Positions 30,542 through 39,829 of a DNA stretch of 64,000 bases are shown piece by piece. Within the stretch, counting starts at the first letter, position 1, and the number at the start of each line of letters is the position of its first letter. The position numbers were made by a program, and so were the translations under genes. Origin of the DNA: Rhizobium sp. (GTDB lineage: Bacteria > Pseudomonadota > Alphaproteobacteria > Rhizobiales > Rhizobiaceae); contig JAHHDR010000041.1 of assembly GCA_019739215.1 (NCBI GenBank), forward strand, positions 81,369-145,368. Reading direction: 5' to 3'. Under the pieces are notes generated by a model. It searched no databases, was not told where the DNA came from, and saw only the letters and a program-made list of their open reading frames with translations.

Positions 30542-32113
30542 TCATTTCCCGGCCAGCATGCCGGCCAGCATGAAACCGGAGCCGGAGCCGGTGCCGGCGC
30601 CGGGCCAGGTCGAGGCGCCACACAGGTAGAGCGACTTGACCGGCGTCCTGTAGCGCGAATAGCCGGGGACGGGGCGGAACAGGAAATTCTGGTCGAGATG
30701 GTGCGAGCCCGACAGGTTGTCGCCGCCGATCAGGTTGGGGTTTTCCCGTTCGAGATCGAGGGGTGAGAAAACCGAGCGGCCCAGGATCCGGGCGCGGAGC
30801 CCCGGCGCGTAGTGCTCCAGGATATCGAGCACGCGATCCGCATAGGCATCCTTAACGGTGTCCCAGTCGCGGCCCTCAATGGCACCGAGGGCATCGCCAC
30901 GGATGGTCGCCGGCAGCACCCGCACCTGCACCCACAGCACATGCCTGCCGTCCGGGGCGCGGCTGGGGTCGACGGCAGTGGGCTGGCCGACGACGAGCGC
31001 CGGCTCTCCGGGCAGCAGTCCGTCCACCGCCTCGGCATAGACCCGGCTCATCATTTCGAGGTCGGGCGCGACATGGACATAGGCAAATTTCTTCAACGCC
31101 TCGCCTGCTGCCCAGTCCGGCAGCCCATCGAGCGCGAGATGGATCATCATCGTTCCGGGACCGGCCCTGAACTTCGCAATCTTGGCATCGAACCCGGCGC
31201 GTGTCGGCTCGGCGGCCAGCAGCTTGCCGAAGACGATCTGCGGATGGGCGTTGGCGATGACCGCCTTGCGCGCCGTCAGCACCCGGCCGTCGGCAAGCCT
31301 GACGCCGGTGGCGGCGCCGCCCGACGTCTCGATCCTGTCGACGGCGCTTCCCAGGATCAGTTCGCCGCCCTTCGATGCCAGCAGCGACGTCATCGCCTTG
31401 ATGATCGTATCGGCGCCACCCTGGCCGATGACCATGCCGAAGGCCTGGTTGGCCATCGATTCCAGATAGGGAAACAGGGCGCCGCCGGCGACGTCGGGAG
31501 CGAAGTCGAGATGCAGGCCCCAGGCCGCCATCATGGTCTTGACCTTGGGATGCTCGAAGCGGGCATCGAGGAAATCCCGCGGAGAGGATACGAGCAGCTT
31601 CAATGTATCGTAGAGCCAGCCGGTTCCCCTGGCGCGCCATGCCTTCCAGACCACCTTGGCGGCCGCGACGGAGGGCATGGGCGAACCCAGCAAGCCGAAG
31701 ATATGCGGCGCATCGGCACCGAACTCGGCCAGCATCGCCTTCCAGGCGGCCGCGTCCTTCGGCGAGATACCGGCGATGCGGCTCGACGTCTGCTCCAGAT
31801 CCGTGCTGACGCCCAGCCAGGTCTGGTCACGGAACACGCTGGCGAAGCAATCCGCCGCCGGCACGATGCCCAGCCCGTTTGCGAAGAGCGCGTCCTTGTT
31901 CTTGTTGAAGAAGGCGGAGCCGGCGAACATCGAGAGGTTCATGGCGCAGAGGTCGTGGCGAAAGCCTGGCAGCGTCACCTCGCGGGTCTTGACCGCCCCG
32001 CCCGGTTCGCCGGCCGCCTCGACGACCGCAACCGACCAGCCACGAGCGGCGAGTTCGACGGCGGCCGCAAGGCCATTGTGGCCGGCACCGATGACAATGG
32101 CGTCATAGTTCAT
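30542..32113 (-). CDS. Phytoene-desaturase-type FAD oxidoreductase, paralogue 1
   Basis: 523 residues. The N-terminal dinucleotide fold YDAIVIGAGHNGLAAAVELA binds FAD; the C-terminal FAD motif is LYLCGASTWPGAGTGSGSGF. It belongs to the carotenoid-desaturase-like/PYROXD2 superfamily, but no carotenoid genes are nearby. It shares blocks with the gene at 33243-34832: PGFRHD, VGQPTAxDPSRAPxG, GGD.....DQ.F..RP. ATG 32111-32113 has GGGGAA upstream; the frame extends 26 codons further without similarity. Divergent from the cyclase gene. It likely desaturates or oxidises a ring or chain of the pathway substrate; reaction unknown. Confidence 0.85.
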   Translation of the reverse strand: MNYDAIVIGAGHNGLAAAVELAARGWSVAVVEAAGEPGGAVKTREVTLPGFRHDLCAMNLSMFAGSAFFNKNKDALFANGLGIVPAADCFASVFRDQTWLGVSTDLEQTSSRIAGISPKDAAAWKAMLAEFGADAPHIFGLLGSPMPSVAAAKVVWKAWRARGTGWLYDTLKLLVSSPRDFLDARFEHPKVKTMMAAWGLHLDFAPDVAGGALFPYLESMANQAFGMVIGQGGADTIIKAMTSLLASKGGELILGSAVDRIETSGGAATGVRLADGRVLTARKAVIANAHPQIVFGKLLAAEPTRAGFDAKIAKFRAGPGTMMIHLALDGLPDWAAGEALKKFAYVHVAPDLEMMSRVYAEAVDGLLPGEPALVVGQPTAVDPSRAPDGRHVLWVQVRVLPATIRGDALGAIEGRDWDTVKDAYADRVLDILEHYAPGLRARILGRSVFSPLDLERENPNLIGGDNLSGSHHLDQNFLFRPVPGYSRYRTPVKSLYLCGASTWPGAGTGSGSGFMLAGMLAGK

Positions 32114-32141
32114 CGCCTGTTCCCCTTCGTTTCTGGTGTCA

Positions 32142-32202
32142 TATGCATACATCTTGCGGATAGGCTCGCAAGCGAAAAATATTTGAAGCATAAAGTTTTA
32201 TG
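32142..32202. promoter_or_regulatory. AT-rich divergent control region with palindromes
   Basis: Between the FAD oxidoreductase 1 and cyclase starts. TATGCATA (32142-32149) and CATAAA-GT-TTTATG (32189-32202) are palindromes of the type bound by MarR proteins. The remaining sequence up to 32396 has no gene; AAGGGA precedes the cyclase ATG. Confidence 0.4.
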
Positions 32203-32396
32203 ATGTATGAGATCGAAGGCTTTTTACCCAGCCTTTTCAGTGGCATGATGAGCCACACCGGCCTGCCGGGAAGGCGCGGCGATCGCTGCGCGGAAACTTG
32301 CAATTTCATATATACTGTCCTAGCCTTGGCTTCGGGGAGCAGCGACGGCGGCGGAAGACTGGCCGTGCGGAAGCCCACAAACAAGGGATCAAGATC

Positions 32397-33182
32397 ATGT
32401 CAGCCAACATTCTCGCCGATGTCGCGAAAGCGCTTCTTTCGGGTTCCATCAAGGTCGTGGACCTGACCGCACCGCTCGGACCCAACACGCCCGTGCTCTA
32501 CCTGCCGCCGCAGTTTGGCAAGAACACGCCCTCGGTCAAGGTCCATGAAATCTCGGCCTACGATGCAAACGGTCCCTTCTGGGCCTGGAACTGGCTGGAA
32601 CTCGGCGAGCACACCGGCACGCATTTCGATGCACCGAGCCACTGGATCACCGGCAAGGACCTGCCGGGCAACACCACCGACACCATTCCGCCGCAGGCCT
32701 TCGTCGGCCCGGTCAACGTCATCGATCGCTCCAAGGAAGCCGCAGCCGATCCCGACTACCTACTCACCGTCGAGAGCATCAAGGAATGGGAAGCCGAGCA
32801 CGGCGAAATCGAGGAAGACAGCTGGGTGGTGATGCGCACCGACTGGTACAAGCGCAACGGCTCGACCGAAACCTTCCTCAATGCCGACGAGAACGGCCCG
32901 CATTCGCCCGGCCCGACGGCGGAAGCCATCGAATATCTCGTGTCGAAGAAGATCATGGGATGGGGCCAGGAAACGATCGGCACGGATGCCGGTTCGGCCG
33001 GTGGCATGAACCCGCCCTTCCCGGCCCATAACCTGATGCACAAGGCCGGCCGCTATGGCCTCGCCAGCCTCTGCCATCTCGATCAGTTGCCTGCCAAGGG
33101 CGCGATCCTGATCGCGGCACCCCTGAAGTTCGTCAAGGGCACCGGTTCGCCGATCCGCGCGCTGGCGCTCGTTACCAAGTGA
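32397..33182 (+). CDS. Cyclase-family (kynurenine formamidase-like) hydrolase
   Basis: 261 residues, PF04199-type fold. The metal motif HTGTHFDAPSHW (His72, His76, Asp78, His82) is intact. Relatives hydrolyse N-formylkynurenine, isatin or cyclic amides. ATG 32397 follows AAGGGATC; earlier in-frame starts lie in the control region. It is first in a plus-strand run with FAD oxidoreductase 2 and a MarR gene. Combined with the iorAB genes it suggests turnover of an indole- or anthranilate-like compound, but that is inference. Confidence 0.88.
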   Translation: MSANILADVAKALLSGSIKVVDLTAPLGPNTPVLYLPPQFGKNTPSVKVHEISAYDANGPFWAWNWLELGEHTGTHFDAPSHWITGKDLPGNTTDTIPPQAFVGPVNVIDRSKEAAADPDYLLTVESIKEWEAEHGEIEEDSWVVMRTDWYKRNGSTETFLNADENGPHSPGPTAEAIEYLVSKKIMGWGQETIGTDAGSAGGMNPPFPAHNLMHKAGRYGLASLCHLDQLPAKGAILIAAPLKFVKGTGSPIRALALVTK

Positions 33183-33191
33183 GTCCACTAT

Positions 33192-33220
33192 GGCCGGCGG
33201 GCATTCTCGCCGGCCTTTCT
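33192..33220 (+). terminator. Hairpin after the cyclase gene
   Basis: GGCCGGCG (33192-33199) pairs with CGCCGGCC (33208-33215) and is followed by TTTCT. It lies 10 bases past the stop and 23 bases before the next gene, so it may only reduce read-through within the operon. Confidence 0.6.
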
Positions 33221-33242
33221 GCATCCCCGAGGATGAGACGCC

Positions 33243-34832
33243 ATGACCACCCATGACTATATCGTCGTCGGCAGCGGCATCAACGCGCTGGTCGCGGCTG
33301 CCCTGCTCGGCAAGAAGGGCAAGAAGGTGCTCGTCCTCGAACGCAATGACCGCATCGGCGGCTGCCTGCGCACCGAGGAGATCACCGAGCCCGGCTTTCG
33401 GCACGATGTCATGGCCACGACCATGGTGCTGTTCCTGACATCGCCGGCCTATGGCGCGCTCGGCAAGGATCTCGAGGCGCGCGGACTCGAATTTGCCCAT
33501 GCGGATCTGCCGACCGGCGTGCTGATGCCCGACGGCCGTCACGCGATCCTGTCGAAGGACCGCCAGCGCAACGTCGCCGCCTTCGAGGCGCTCGCATCCG
33601 GCGATGGCCAGGCCTTCGCGCGCGATATGGACAGGCTCGGCGCCGACGCGCCCTTCCTGTTCTCGCTGCTTGGCGGCTCGCTGTGGTCGGGAAGCATCTT
33701 CAAGACTGTTCTCATGGAGGCCTGGAAGCGGGGGCCTCGCGGCCTCGCCGCCTGGTTCGGCGATGCGCTGGTCAGCGGCCGGGCGCATCTCGAGACGACC
33801 TACAGGTCCGAAGAAATGCAGGCGCTGTTCGCGCCCTGGGTGCTGCATTGCGGTCTTGGCCCCGAAAGCGCCTATTCCGGCGCGATGCTCAAGGTCATCG
33901 GCTTTGCCATCGAACTGGCCGGCTGCCCGGTGGTCAAGGGCGGCGCAGACAACCTGCTCAAGGCGTTCGAGCGGCTGATCACGGACAATGGCGGCACGAT
34001 CCGCACCGGCGCCGATGTCGACCAGATCCTCGGGGGCGTCGGCGACCGCGCCACCGGCGTGCGGCTTGCCGGCGGCGAGGTGCTGACGGCCAGCCAGGGC
34101 GTGATCGCCTCGGTGACGCCGACCCAGCTCTACGACCGGCTGCTCAAGGGCTATGTCAAGTCACCGACGGCGGATGTCAGCGAGGGCCTGCGCACTTATC
34201 GCTACGGCAAGGGCAACATGCAGATCCACTATGCGCTGAAATCGCCGCCGCGCTGGAAGGCGGGCGCGGATCTCGGCAAGGTGGCGCTGCTGCATCTGAC
34301 ACCCGGACTCGACGGCGTTTCGCGTGCGTCCAACGAATGCGAGCGCGGGCTGCTGCCCGCCGTGCCCACCATCTGCGTCGGCCAGCCGACCGCCTTCGAC
34401 CCCAGCCGTGCGCCCGAGGGCAAGTCGATCCTCTGGCTGCAGCTTCCCGAAGCGCCGCGCTTGATCAAAGGCGATGCGGCGGCGGAACTGCCGATACCGG
34501 CCGATGGACGGTGGACCGAGGAACTCCGGGAGCGCTATGCCGACCGCGTCGAGCGCATCCTCGAAAGCCATATTGACGGCTGGTCCGAGAATGTCATCGC
34601 CCGCAAGACCTATTCGCCCGCCGATCTGGAGACCATGAACATGAACCTGGTGGGTGGCGACCCTTATGGCGGCTTCTGCGGCGTCGACCAGTTTTTCGTC
34701 TGGCGCCCGTTCAAGTCCTCGGTCAACCACAGGACCCATGTGCCGGGCCTCTATCATATCGGCGCATCGACGCATCCCGGCCCGGGTCTCGGCGGCGGCT
34801 CCGGCTTCCTGCTCGCCTCGGCACTGAAATGA
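33243..34832 (+). CDS. Phytoene-desaturase-type FAD oxidoreductase, paralogue 2
   Basis: 529 residues. FAD fold DYIVVGSGINALVAAALLG (the second glycine motif has Asn-Ala where paralogue 1 has Asn-Gly) and ERNDRIGGCLRTEE; C-terminal LYHIGASTHPGPGLGGGSGF. Shared motif blocks and length make it a paralogue of the gene at 30542-32113, transcribed the other way from the same control region. The two may form a heteromer or act in successive steps. It lies 60 bases after the cyclase gene. Confidence 0.85.
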   Translation: MTTHDYIVVGSGINALVAAALLGKKGKKVLVLERNDRIGGCLRTEEITEPGFRHDVMATTMVLFLTSPAYGALGKDLEARGLEFAHADLPTGVLMPDGRHAILSKDRQRNVAAFEALASGDGQAFARDMDRLGADAPFLFSLLGGSLWSGSIFKTVLMEAWKRGPRGLAAWFGDALVSGRAHLETTYRSEEMQALFAPWVLHCGLGPESAYSGAMLKVIGFAIELAGCPVVKGGADNLLKAFERLITDNGGTIRTGADVDQILGGVGDRATGVRLAGGEVLTASQGVIASVTPTQLYDRLLKGYVKSPTADVSEGLRTYRYGKGNMQIHYALKSPPRWKAGADLGKVALLHLTPGLDGVSRASNECERGLLPAVPTICVGQPTAFDPSRAPEGKSILWLQLPEAPRLIKGDAAAELPIPADGRWTEELRERYADRVERILESHIDGWSENVIARKTYSPADLETMNMNLVGGDPYGGFCGVDQFFVWRPFKSSVNHRTHVPGLYHIGASTHPGPGLGGGSGFLLASALK

Positions 34833-34839
34833 GCAACGC

Positions 34840-35346
34840 ATGACCGAACGCTTTTCAGGCTCCGTGCTGCGGCCGCTCGACGGCCCCGAGGCCAAGCGCC
34901 CGACCATGGGCGAGATCGGGCTCAACAATTTCGCGCCCTATCTGATGAACCGGGTGATCGCCCGCTGGAACGCCAATCTCTCCGACGATCTCCGGGCGCT
35001 CGGCATGACCACGGCGAAGATGCGGGCACTCGCCATCCTGTCGATCACACCTTCGGTGACGATCAATGAGCTGTCGGTCTTTGCCGTGACCGAGCAGTCG
35101 ACCATGAGCCGGACGCTGGAATCGCTCGAGGACCAGGGCTTCATCCGCCGGCAGCCACGCCCGGACGACATGCGCATCCGCGACGTGACCATCACCGAAG
35201 AGGGCCGCGCCGCCTTCGAGAGCATCTGGCCGACCATGTATGACGACTTCCTCAAGATGTTCCAGGGCATCGATGAGGAGGAGTACAAGACCTTCGTGAC
35301 GGTGCTGCACCGGATTTTGCAGAACATCCGGCTGCATGAGATTTGA
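34840..35346 (+). CDS. MarR-family regulator (cyclase/FAD operon)
   Basis: 168 residues. MarR core with TTAKMRALAILSITPSVTINELSVFAVTEQSTMSRTLESLEDQGFI and wing PRPDDMRIRDVTITEEG. It starts 7 bases after the FAD oxidoreductase 2 stop, so it is the last gene of cyclase, FAD oxidoreductase, marR. Likely controls the divergent region at 32142-32202 and possibly iorAB. An N-terminal extension of about 25 residues precedes the first helix. Confidence 0.88.
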   Translation: MTERFSGSVLRPLDGPEAKRPTMGEIGLNNFAPYLMNRVIARWNANLSDDLRALGMTTAKMRALAILSITPSVTINELSVFAVTEQSTMSRTLESLEDQGFIRRQPRPDDMRIRDVTITEEGRAAFESIWPTMYDDFLKMFQGIDEEEYKTFVTVLHRILQNIRLHEI

Positions 35347-35406
35347 CTTTCGACGCTTTTTCAACCAAGAATTGCATCTGTCGGCCGCCAGTTGGATCAT
35401 GCAGGC

Positions 35407-35949
35407 ATGGAACAAATTCTCGACGAAGACTCGCTGTCTCTCCACTCGCGTCACTCGGTCTTGCGGGAACGGATCGTTGAACATGTCTTTGTCGCCGACG
35501 TGCTGCGTAGGCTTTGGCAGCTCGGGATTACGGACGCAGAAGTATTGAGGTCGGAGTTCGACGCTGGTGGTTACGATATAGTTGTCAGCCGAGGGCGCAT
35601 TACACGGCACATTCAGCTCAAAACGCTCACCGCAGGCGGTCGAGCAAACGAGGTAAAGATCGGCCTCGCTTTGGCCGAGAAGCCGAGTGGGTGTGTCATC
35701 TGGATCGTCGTCACACCTGACCTGGAAATTGAATCCTACTTATGGTTTGGCGCTGAGCCGGGGAACGCACTCCCAGATATCAGCCTTCTCAAGGTGGCCA
35801 AGCACACGAAAGGCAATGCCTTTGGGGAGAAGGCTCACAGGCCAAACCATCGCTTGCTTCCGAAAAGCAAATTCGTCGGTCTGAACTCGATCGATGACGT
35901 TCTTGAGAAACTGCTCGGAATAGGTCGGGCAACTGAGATAGCTGGATAG
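35407..35949 (+). CDS. Uncharacterised protein with a PD-(D/E)XK-nuclease-like motif
   Basis: 180 residues, not a family I can name. The segment SEFDAGGYDIVVSRGRITRHIQLKT has the spacing of a PD-(D/E)XK nuclease core (GYD, then QLK). Similar proteins of this kind sometimes act as stand-alone endonucleases or in defence. Composition is clearly less GC-rich than neighbours and codon use differs, suggesting acquisition. Start ATG 35407 has a weak site; a TTG at 35392 is an alternative. It lies 60 bases after marR in the same direction but may be unrelated to it. Confidence 0.6.
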   Translation: MEQILDEDSLSLHSRHSVLRERIVEHVFVADVLRRLWQLGITDAEVLRSEFDAGGYDIVVSRGRITRHIQLKTLTAGGRANEVKIGLALAEKPSGCVIWIVVTPDLEIESYLWFGAEPGNALPDISLLKVAKHTKGNAFGEKAHRPNHRLLPKSKFVGLNSIDDVLEKLLGIGRATEIAG

Positions 35950-35974
35950 ATTCGCGTATCGTCGCGACTCCTTT

Positions 35975-37534
35975 TCAAAGCGTCGCGACCGTCTTCAACG
36001 CCCCGTCCAGCGCGATCCCGCCTTCGTCCAGCAAGGCCGCCTGCTTCAACCGCCGCAGCCAATCCGCGCCGTCGTCCCGCTGGCGCAGCAGCGGCAGGGC
36101 CGACAGCACCCGGTCGAATTTCGACAAGCCGCGCGAGTGCGTGTCCGAGTAGCCCTTGACCAGTCGGCGGGCCGCGAGAACTTCGGTCGCGAGGTCGTAG
36201 TTTTCCGGCAGCAGTTCGGTCGCGGTCTTCAACCAGGCATCCATATGCGCCATCTCGCGGGCATGGCGCAGTGTGCCGCGACGGCGGCCACGAAGGGCCG
36301 AGACGGTGTAGAGGCCGAGGAACCAGAACAGCGTGGCGGTCCGCACCCTGCGGCCCTTGTTGATCCGCCGGTCGAGAAAGGCGAAGAGTCTCGGGCTGCT
36401 CTCGATCCACAGGCCGAGGCGCCTGGGCAGCGTGCCGCAGACTTCGTCCATGCGCGGATGCATGTACTCGGTCATATAGACGATCTGGTCTTCCTTGGCG
36501 CCGACTTCCTTGCGCACGCGCTCGAAGCGCGACTGGCGCACCTTGAGGTCGGCGACGCGGATGACGTCGTCATAGGCCATGGCGACGGCGACATATTTGG
36601 CCGCCTGGAGCGTAAACGCATGGCCGCTGGCCTCGCCACCATTGGCGCGATCGAGCGCCAGCATCTTGCCGACACGGTCGAGATAGTCGCCGGCATAGGC
36701 CGGGTCCTGGAAGTCCGTGAGCTTCCTGGTGCCGGCATAGAGCATGGCATGGGCTTCCGCCGGAAATTCCGTGCGGATACGGCCGATAAGCCTGTCCAGA
36801 TCGGGATGGCCCGATGATGCCGGAAGCGCATCAAGCCGCTTCAAGGGTGTGGCAGAGACCACATCGCGCGGATTGTTCTTCGCCCGGTCGAAGGCGGCGC
36901 CGAAGGCCTTGAGCGAGGGTTCGATGCCCTTGCCGCCGGCACGAATCGTCGCCTCGAAGGCTGCGCGCGGGAAAGGCAGCGCGCCTGAACCGGCCAGCGC
37001 GCCGAACATCGAGGCGGAGATGACGCTGCCGTTCTTCACGGCCAGCGTTTCCATGTCGAAGGCAATCGTGCGCCTGGACGCAAAATCGGTGGCGTCGACT
37101 ACGACCTCGGGGTTGCCGATGCCGTCGCCGGGTGTCTGCTTCTCGGACACGGCGAAGGCGCGGTGGGTCGAGGCGATCAGCGTGGTCTTGTCGGGCGTGA
37201 CGAGGCCGCGCAGCACGGAACGGCCGGCCTCCATCAGTTCGGCGGCCAAGACGACGTCGACATCGCCGGGCGTCGGCATCAGCGAGAAGATCGGCGCGTG
37301 GCCGTCCTTCGCCGGCAGCATCTCGATGTAATAGATCGTGGCGCCTGTGCGCTGGGCGACGCCCGGCACCGACGTGGTCTGGGCCATCCAGCCCTCGACC
37401 TCGGCCATGCTGACGATCCAGTCGGCCAGCACGCCGCCGCCCTGTCCGCCCATGGCGACCACAGCGAGAGCGAGCGGCTTGTCGGTCGACTGGCGGACGG
37501 GTGCCGTCGGATCGATGGAGACATGTTCGTTCAT
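35975..37534 (-). CDS. iorB: Indolepyruvate oxidoreductase, beta-subunit family (large form)
   Basis: 519 residues. The N-terminal pyruvate-oxidoreductase gamma domain starts LAVVAMGGQGGGVLADWI and continues VPGVAQRTGATIYYIE; a large C-terminal helical region (about 210-519) matches the extra DUF6537-type domain of aerobic-type Ior beta proteins, about 300 residues longer than the archaeal IorB. ATG 37532-37534 follows GAGGATCG; the gap to the upstream iorA is 10 bases. With IorA it converts arylpyruvates to aryl-acetyl-CoA. Confidence 0.87.
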   Translation of the reverse strand: MNEHVSIDPTAPVRQSTDKPLALAVVAMGGQGGGVLADWIVSMAEVEGWMAQTTSVPGVAQRTGATIYYIEMLPAKDGHAPIFSLMPTPGDVDVVLAAELMEAGRSVLRGLVTPDKTTLIASTHRAFAVSEKQTPGDGIGNPEVVVDATDFASRRTIAFDMETLAVKNGSVISASMFGALAGSGALPFPRAAFEATIRAGGKGIEPSLKAFGAAFDRAKNNPRDVVSATPLKRLDALPASSGHPDLDRLIGRIRTEFPAEAHAMLYAGTRKLTDFQDPAYAGDYLDRVGKMLALDRANGGEASGHAFTLQAAKYVAVAMAYDDVIRVADLKVRQSRFERVRKEVGAKEDQIVYMTEYMHPRMDEVCGTLPRRLGLWIESSPRLFAFLDRRINKGRRVRTATLFWFLGLYTVSALRGRRRGTLRHAREMAHMDAWLKTATELLPENYDLATEVLAARRLVKGYSDTHSRGLSKFDRVLSALPLLRQRDDGADWLRRLKQAALLDEGGIALDGALKTVATL

Positions 37535-37544
37535 GGCGCGATCC

Positions 37545-39698
37545 TCACTCGGCAAACAGCACGCGGCGCGACTGGCGGCGGGCCTGCAGCCAGCCGATCA
37601 CGGCGCCACGGATACGGGCGAGGAAGCGATCCCAGCCGGTCGGATTGTGGATGATGTCGGCGCGATAGAAGGACGGACAGAGCACGGCGGCCTCCGAGAC
37701 CTCGCCGCAATTGCCGCAGCCGACGCAATTGTTGTCGATCGCGGCGACCGGATCGTCCTTCAACGGATCGTCGGTATGCTTGACCGAGAGCGATGGGCAG
37801 CCGGAAAGCCGGATGCAGGCGTGATCGCCGGTGCAGACGTCCTCGTCGACGCCGAAGCGTTCCTTGACCATGCGTTTGCCCTCCTTCACCGCCTTGTTGA
37901 AGAGCGGCTTCACCCGGCGCTGCTTGTTGAGCATGCATTCGGAGGAGGCGACGATGATCTTCGGGCCTTCTTCTTTCGTCGTCAGCGCTTCGCGTAGCGT
38001 GTCGCGCATCTTGGTGACATCATAGGTGCGGTCGATCTGGCGCACCCAGGTGGCGCCGACGCCCTTGACGGCATTGACGATGGAATTGTTGGTCTTGCGG
38101 CGCGGATTGTCGGCACGCGAAGAGAGCACGTCCTGGCCGCCGGTCGCCGCCGAATAGAAATTGTCGACGACGAGGATGACGCCGTCCTGCTTGTTGAAGA
38201 CGGCATTGCCGATCGAGGTCGCGAGACCATTGTGCCAGAAGCCGCCGTCGCCCATGACCGAGATTACGCGCTTGTCGGCCTTGACGTTGAAGGCCGAGGC
38301 GGCGGCCGGCGACAGGCCGTAACCCATCGTCGTCGAGCCGATGTTGAACGGCGGCAGGATCGAGAACAGGTGGCAGCCGATATCGCCCGACACATGGTGC
38401 TGGCCGAGTTCGTTCTGCACCAGCTTCATCGCCGCGAAGATCGGCCGCTCCGGGCAGCCGATGCAGAAGCCCGGCGGACGCGGCGGAACGACTTCCGCCA
38501 GTGCCTTGATCTTGGGGTCGCTGAGAACAGGCGTCGGGTCCGGGATCGGCGGCTGGTTGCCGAGCAGAAGCACCTGGTAGGTCTCGATGAAGCTCCGGAT
38601 GCCCTTGACCAGCACCGGCGCGGTATATTCGCCGCCCATCGGCAGCACGTCCTTGCCGGACACCCGGGTCTGGATGTCCCGGCGGCGCAGCAGCGTGTTG
38701 AGCGACTGCTCGATATATTCGGGGGCGCCTTCCTCGACCATCAGCACGGCCTTTTTGCCGATGCAGAAGTCCGCGATCTCCTCGTCGATGAGCGGATAGG
38801 AGACGTTCATCACATAGAGCGGCACCGAGGACTCGCCATAGACATCGGCAAGGCCGAGTTGCTGCAGCGCGCGCATGACGCCATTGTAGAGCCCGCCCTG
38901 CAGGATGAGGCCGATCTCTCCCTCGGGGGGGCCGAAATATTCGTTGAGCTTGCGCTCGCGGATGAAATTGACGGCGGCGGGCCAGCGTTTTTCAAGTTTC
39001 TCCTTCTCATGGATGAAGGAGGCCGGCGGCAGCACGATACGGCTGACATCGCGCACGGGATTCTCAAGCGCCTGCCGGAGCGTGAAATCCGGGCGCTTGT
39101 TGTCCTTGGCGACGAACTGGCCGTGGACATGACAGCTGCGGATGCCGACCTGCAGCATCACAGGCGTGTTCGACGCCTCGGAGAGTTGGAAGCCCTGTTC
39201 GACGATCTCGACGATGGAGGGCAGGTTGGGGCGCGGCGTCAGCAGCCAGAGTTGCGACTTCATCGCGAAGGCATGGCTGCGCTCCTGCATGATCGAGGAG
39301 CCTTCGCCGTAATCCTCGCCGATGATGATCATCGCGCCGCCAGTAACGCCGCCGGAGGAGAGGTTGGAGAGCGCGTCGGAGGCGACATTGGTGCCGGCGG
39401 TCGATTTCCAGGTGACCGCGCCGCGGACCGGATACATGACCGAGGCCGACAGCATCGCCGCCGCGGCCGCTTCCGAGGCCGACGTCTCGAAATGGACGCC
39501 GAGGTCTTCCATCACGTCCTTAGCGTCGGCGAGCACGTCCATGAGGTGGGAAATTGGCGAGCCCTGGTAGCCGCCGACATAGGAGACGCCGGATTGCAGC
39601 AGCGCCTTGGTGATGGCCAAAATTCCCTCGCCGCGAAAGATGTCGCCTTCGCCGAGCTTGAGGTCCTCGACCTCCCTTGCAAATGATCTCTCAGCCAT
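37545..39698 (-). CDS. iorA: Indolepyruvate:ferredoxin oxidoreductase alpha subunit
   Basis: 717 residues. Pyrimidine-binding domain first (GGYQGSPISHLMD), then the thiamine diphosphate motif GDGGFWHNGLATSIGNAVFNKQDGVILVVDN, and near the end one iron-sulfur cluster motif CVGCGNC...C with Cys658, 661, 664 and 674. An additional CIGCPERP segment sits before the TPP domain. It decarboxylates aryl pyruvates such as indolepyruvate, making an acyl-CoA and reducing ferredoxin. ATG 39696-39698 has GGAG 8 bases upstream; 68 upstream codons in frame are leader and promoter sequence. It is the first gene of iorAB, with a clear promoter at 39747-39776. Confidence 0.92.
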   Translation of the reverse strand: MAERSFAREVEDLKLGEGDIFRGEGILAITKALLQSGVSYVGGYQGSPISHLMDVLADAKDVMEDLGVHFETSASEAAAAAMLSASVMYPVRGAVTWKSTAGTNVASDALSNLSSGGVTGGAMIIIGEDYGEGSSIMQERSHAFAMKSQLWLLTPRPNLPSIVEIVEQGFQLSEASNTPVMLQVGIRSCHVHGQFVAKDNKRPDFTLRQALENPVRDVSRIVLPPASFIHEKEKLEKRWPAAVNFIRERKLNEYFGPPEGEIGLILQGGLYNGVMRALQQLGLADVYGESSVPLYVMNVSYPLIDEEIADFCIGKKAVLMVEEGAPEYIEQSLNTLLRRRDIQTRVSGKDVLPMGGEYTAPVLVKGIRSFIETYQVLLLGNQPPIPDPTPVLSDPKIKALAEVVPPRPPGFCIGCPERPIFAAMKLVQNELGQHHVSGDIGCHLFSILPPFNIGSTTMGYGLSPAAASAFNVKADKRVISVMGDGGFWHNGLATSIGNAVFNKQDGVILVVDNFYSAATGGQDVLSSRADNPRRKTNNSIVNAVKGVGATWVRQIDRTYDVTKMRDTLREALTTKEEGPKIIVASSECMLNKQRRVKPLFNKAVKEGKRMVKERFGVDEDVCTGDHACIRLSGCPSLSVKHTDDPLKDDPVAAIDNNCVGCGNCGEVSEAAVLCPSFYRADIIHNPTGWDRFLARIRGAVIGWLQARRQSRRVLFAE

Positions 39699-39734
39699 GT
39701 CGTGGTCTCCAACCTCTCCCGAGGCGTCACAGTA

Positions 39735-39776
39735 GAAACATGCAAAATCATATTTCTGCTTCCCCGGCATTGTCAA
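39735..39776 (-). promoter_or_regulatory. iorA promoter with operator-like inverted repeat
   Basis: On the minus strand, TTGACA (39771-39776) and TATGAT (39747-39752) are spaced by 18 bases, a near-consensus sigma-70 promoter. A 22-base inverted repeat at 39735-39756 (arms of 8 with 7 matches, around a 6-base centre) covers the -10 box, where a MarR protein could block it. The start codon is about 40 bases downstream of the expected transcript start. Confidence 0.7.
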
Positions 39777-39829
39777 ACGACAAAATGAGGTCGTGCGTCG
39801 AAAGCCGGTTTGCCGGCGACGGGCCGCCG

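Noticed and set aside
38232..39686. Plus-strand open frame of 484 codons and its mirror at 41594-43048
   Set aside because: Shadow of iorA.
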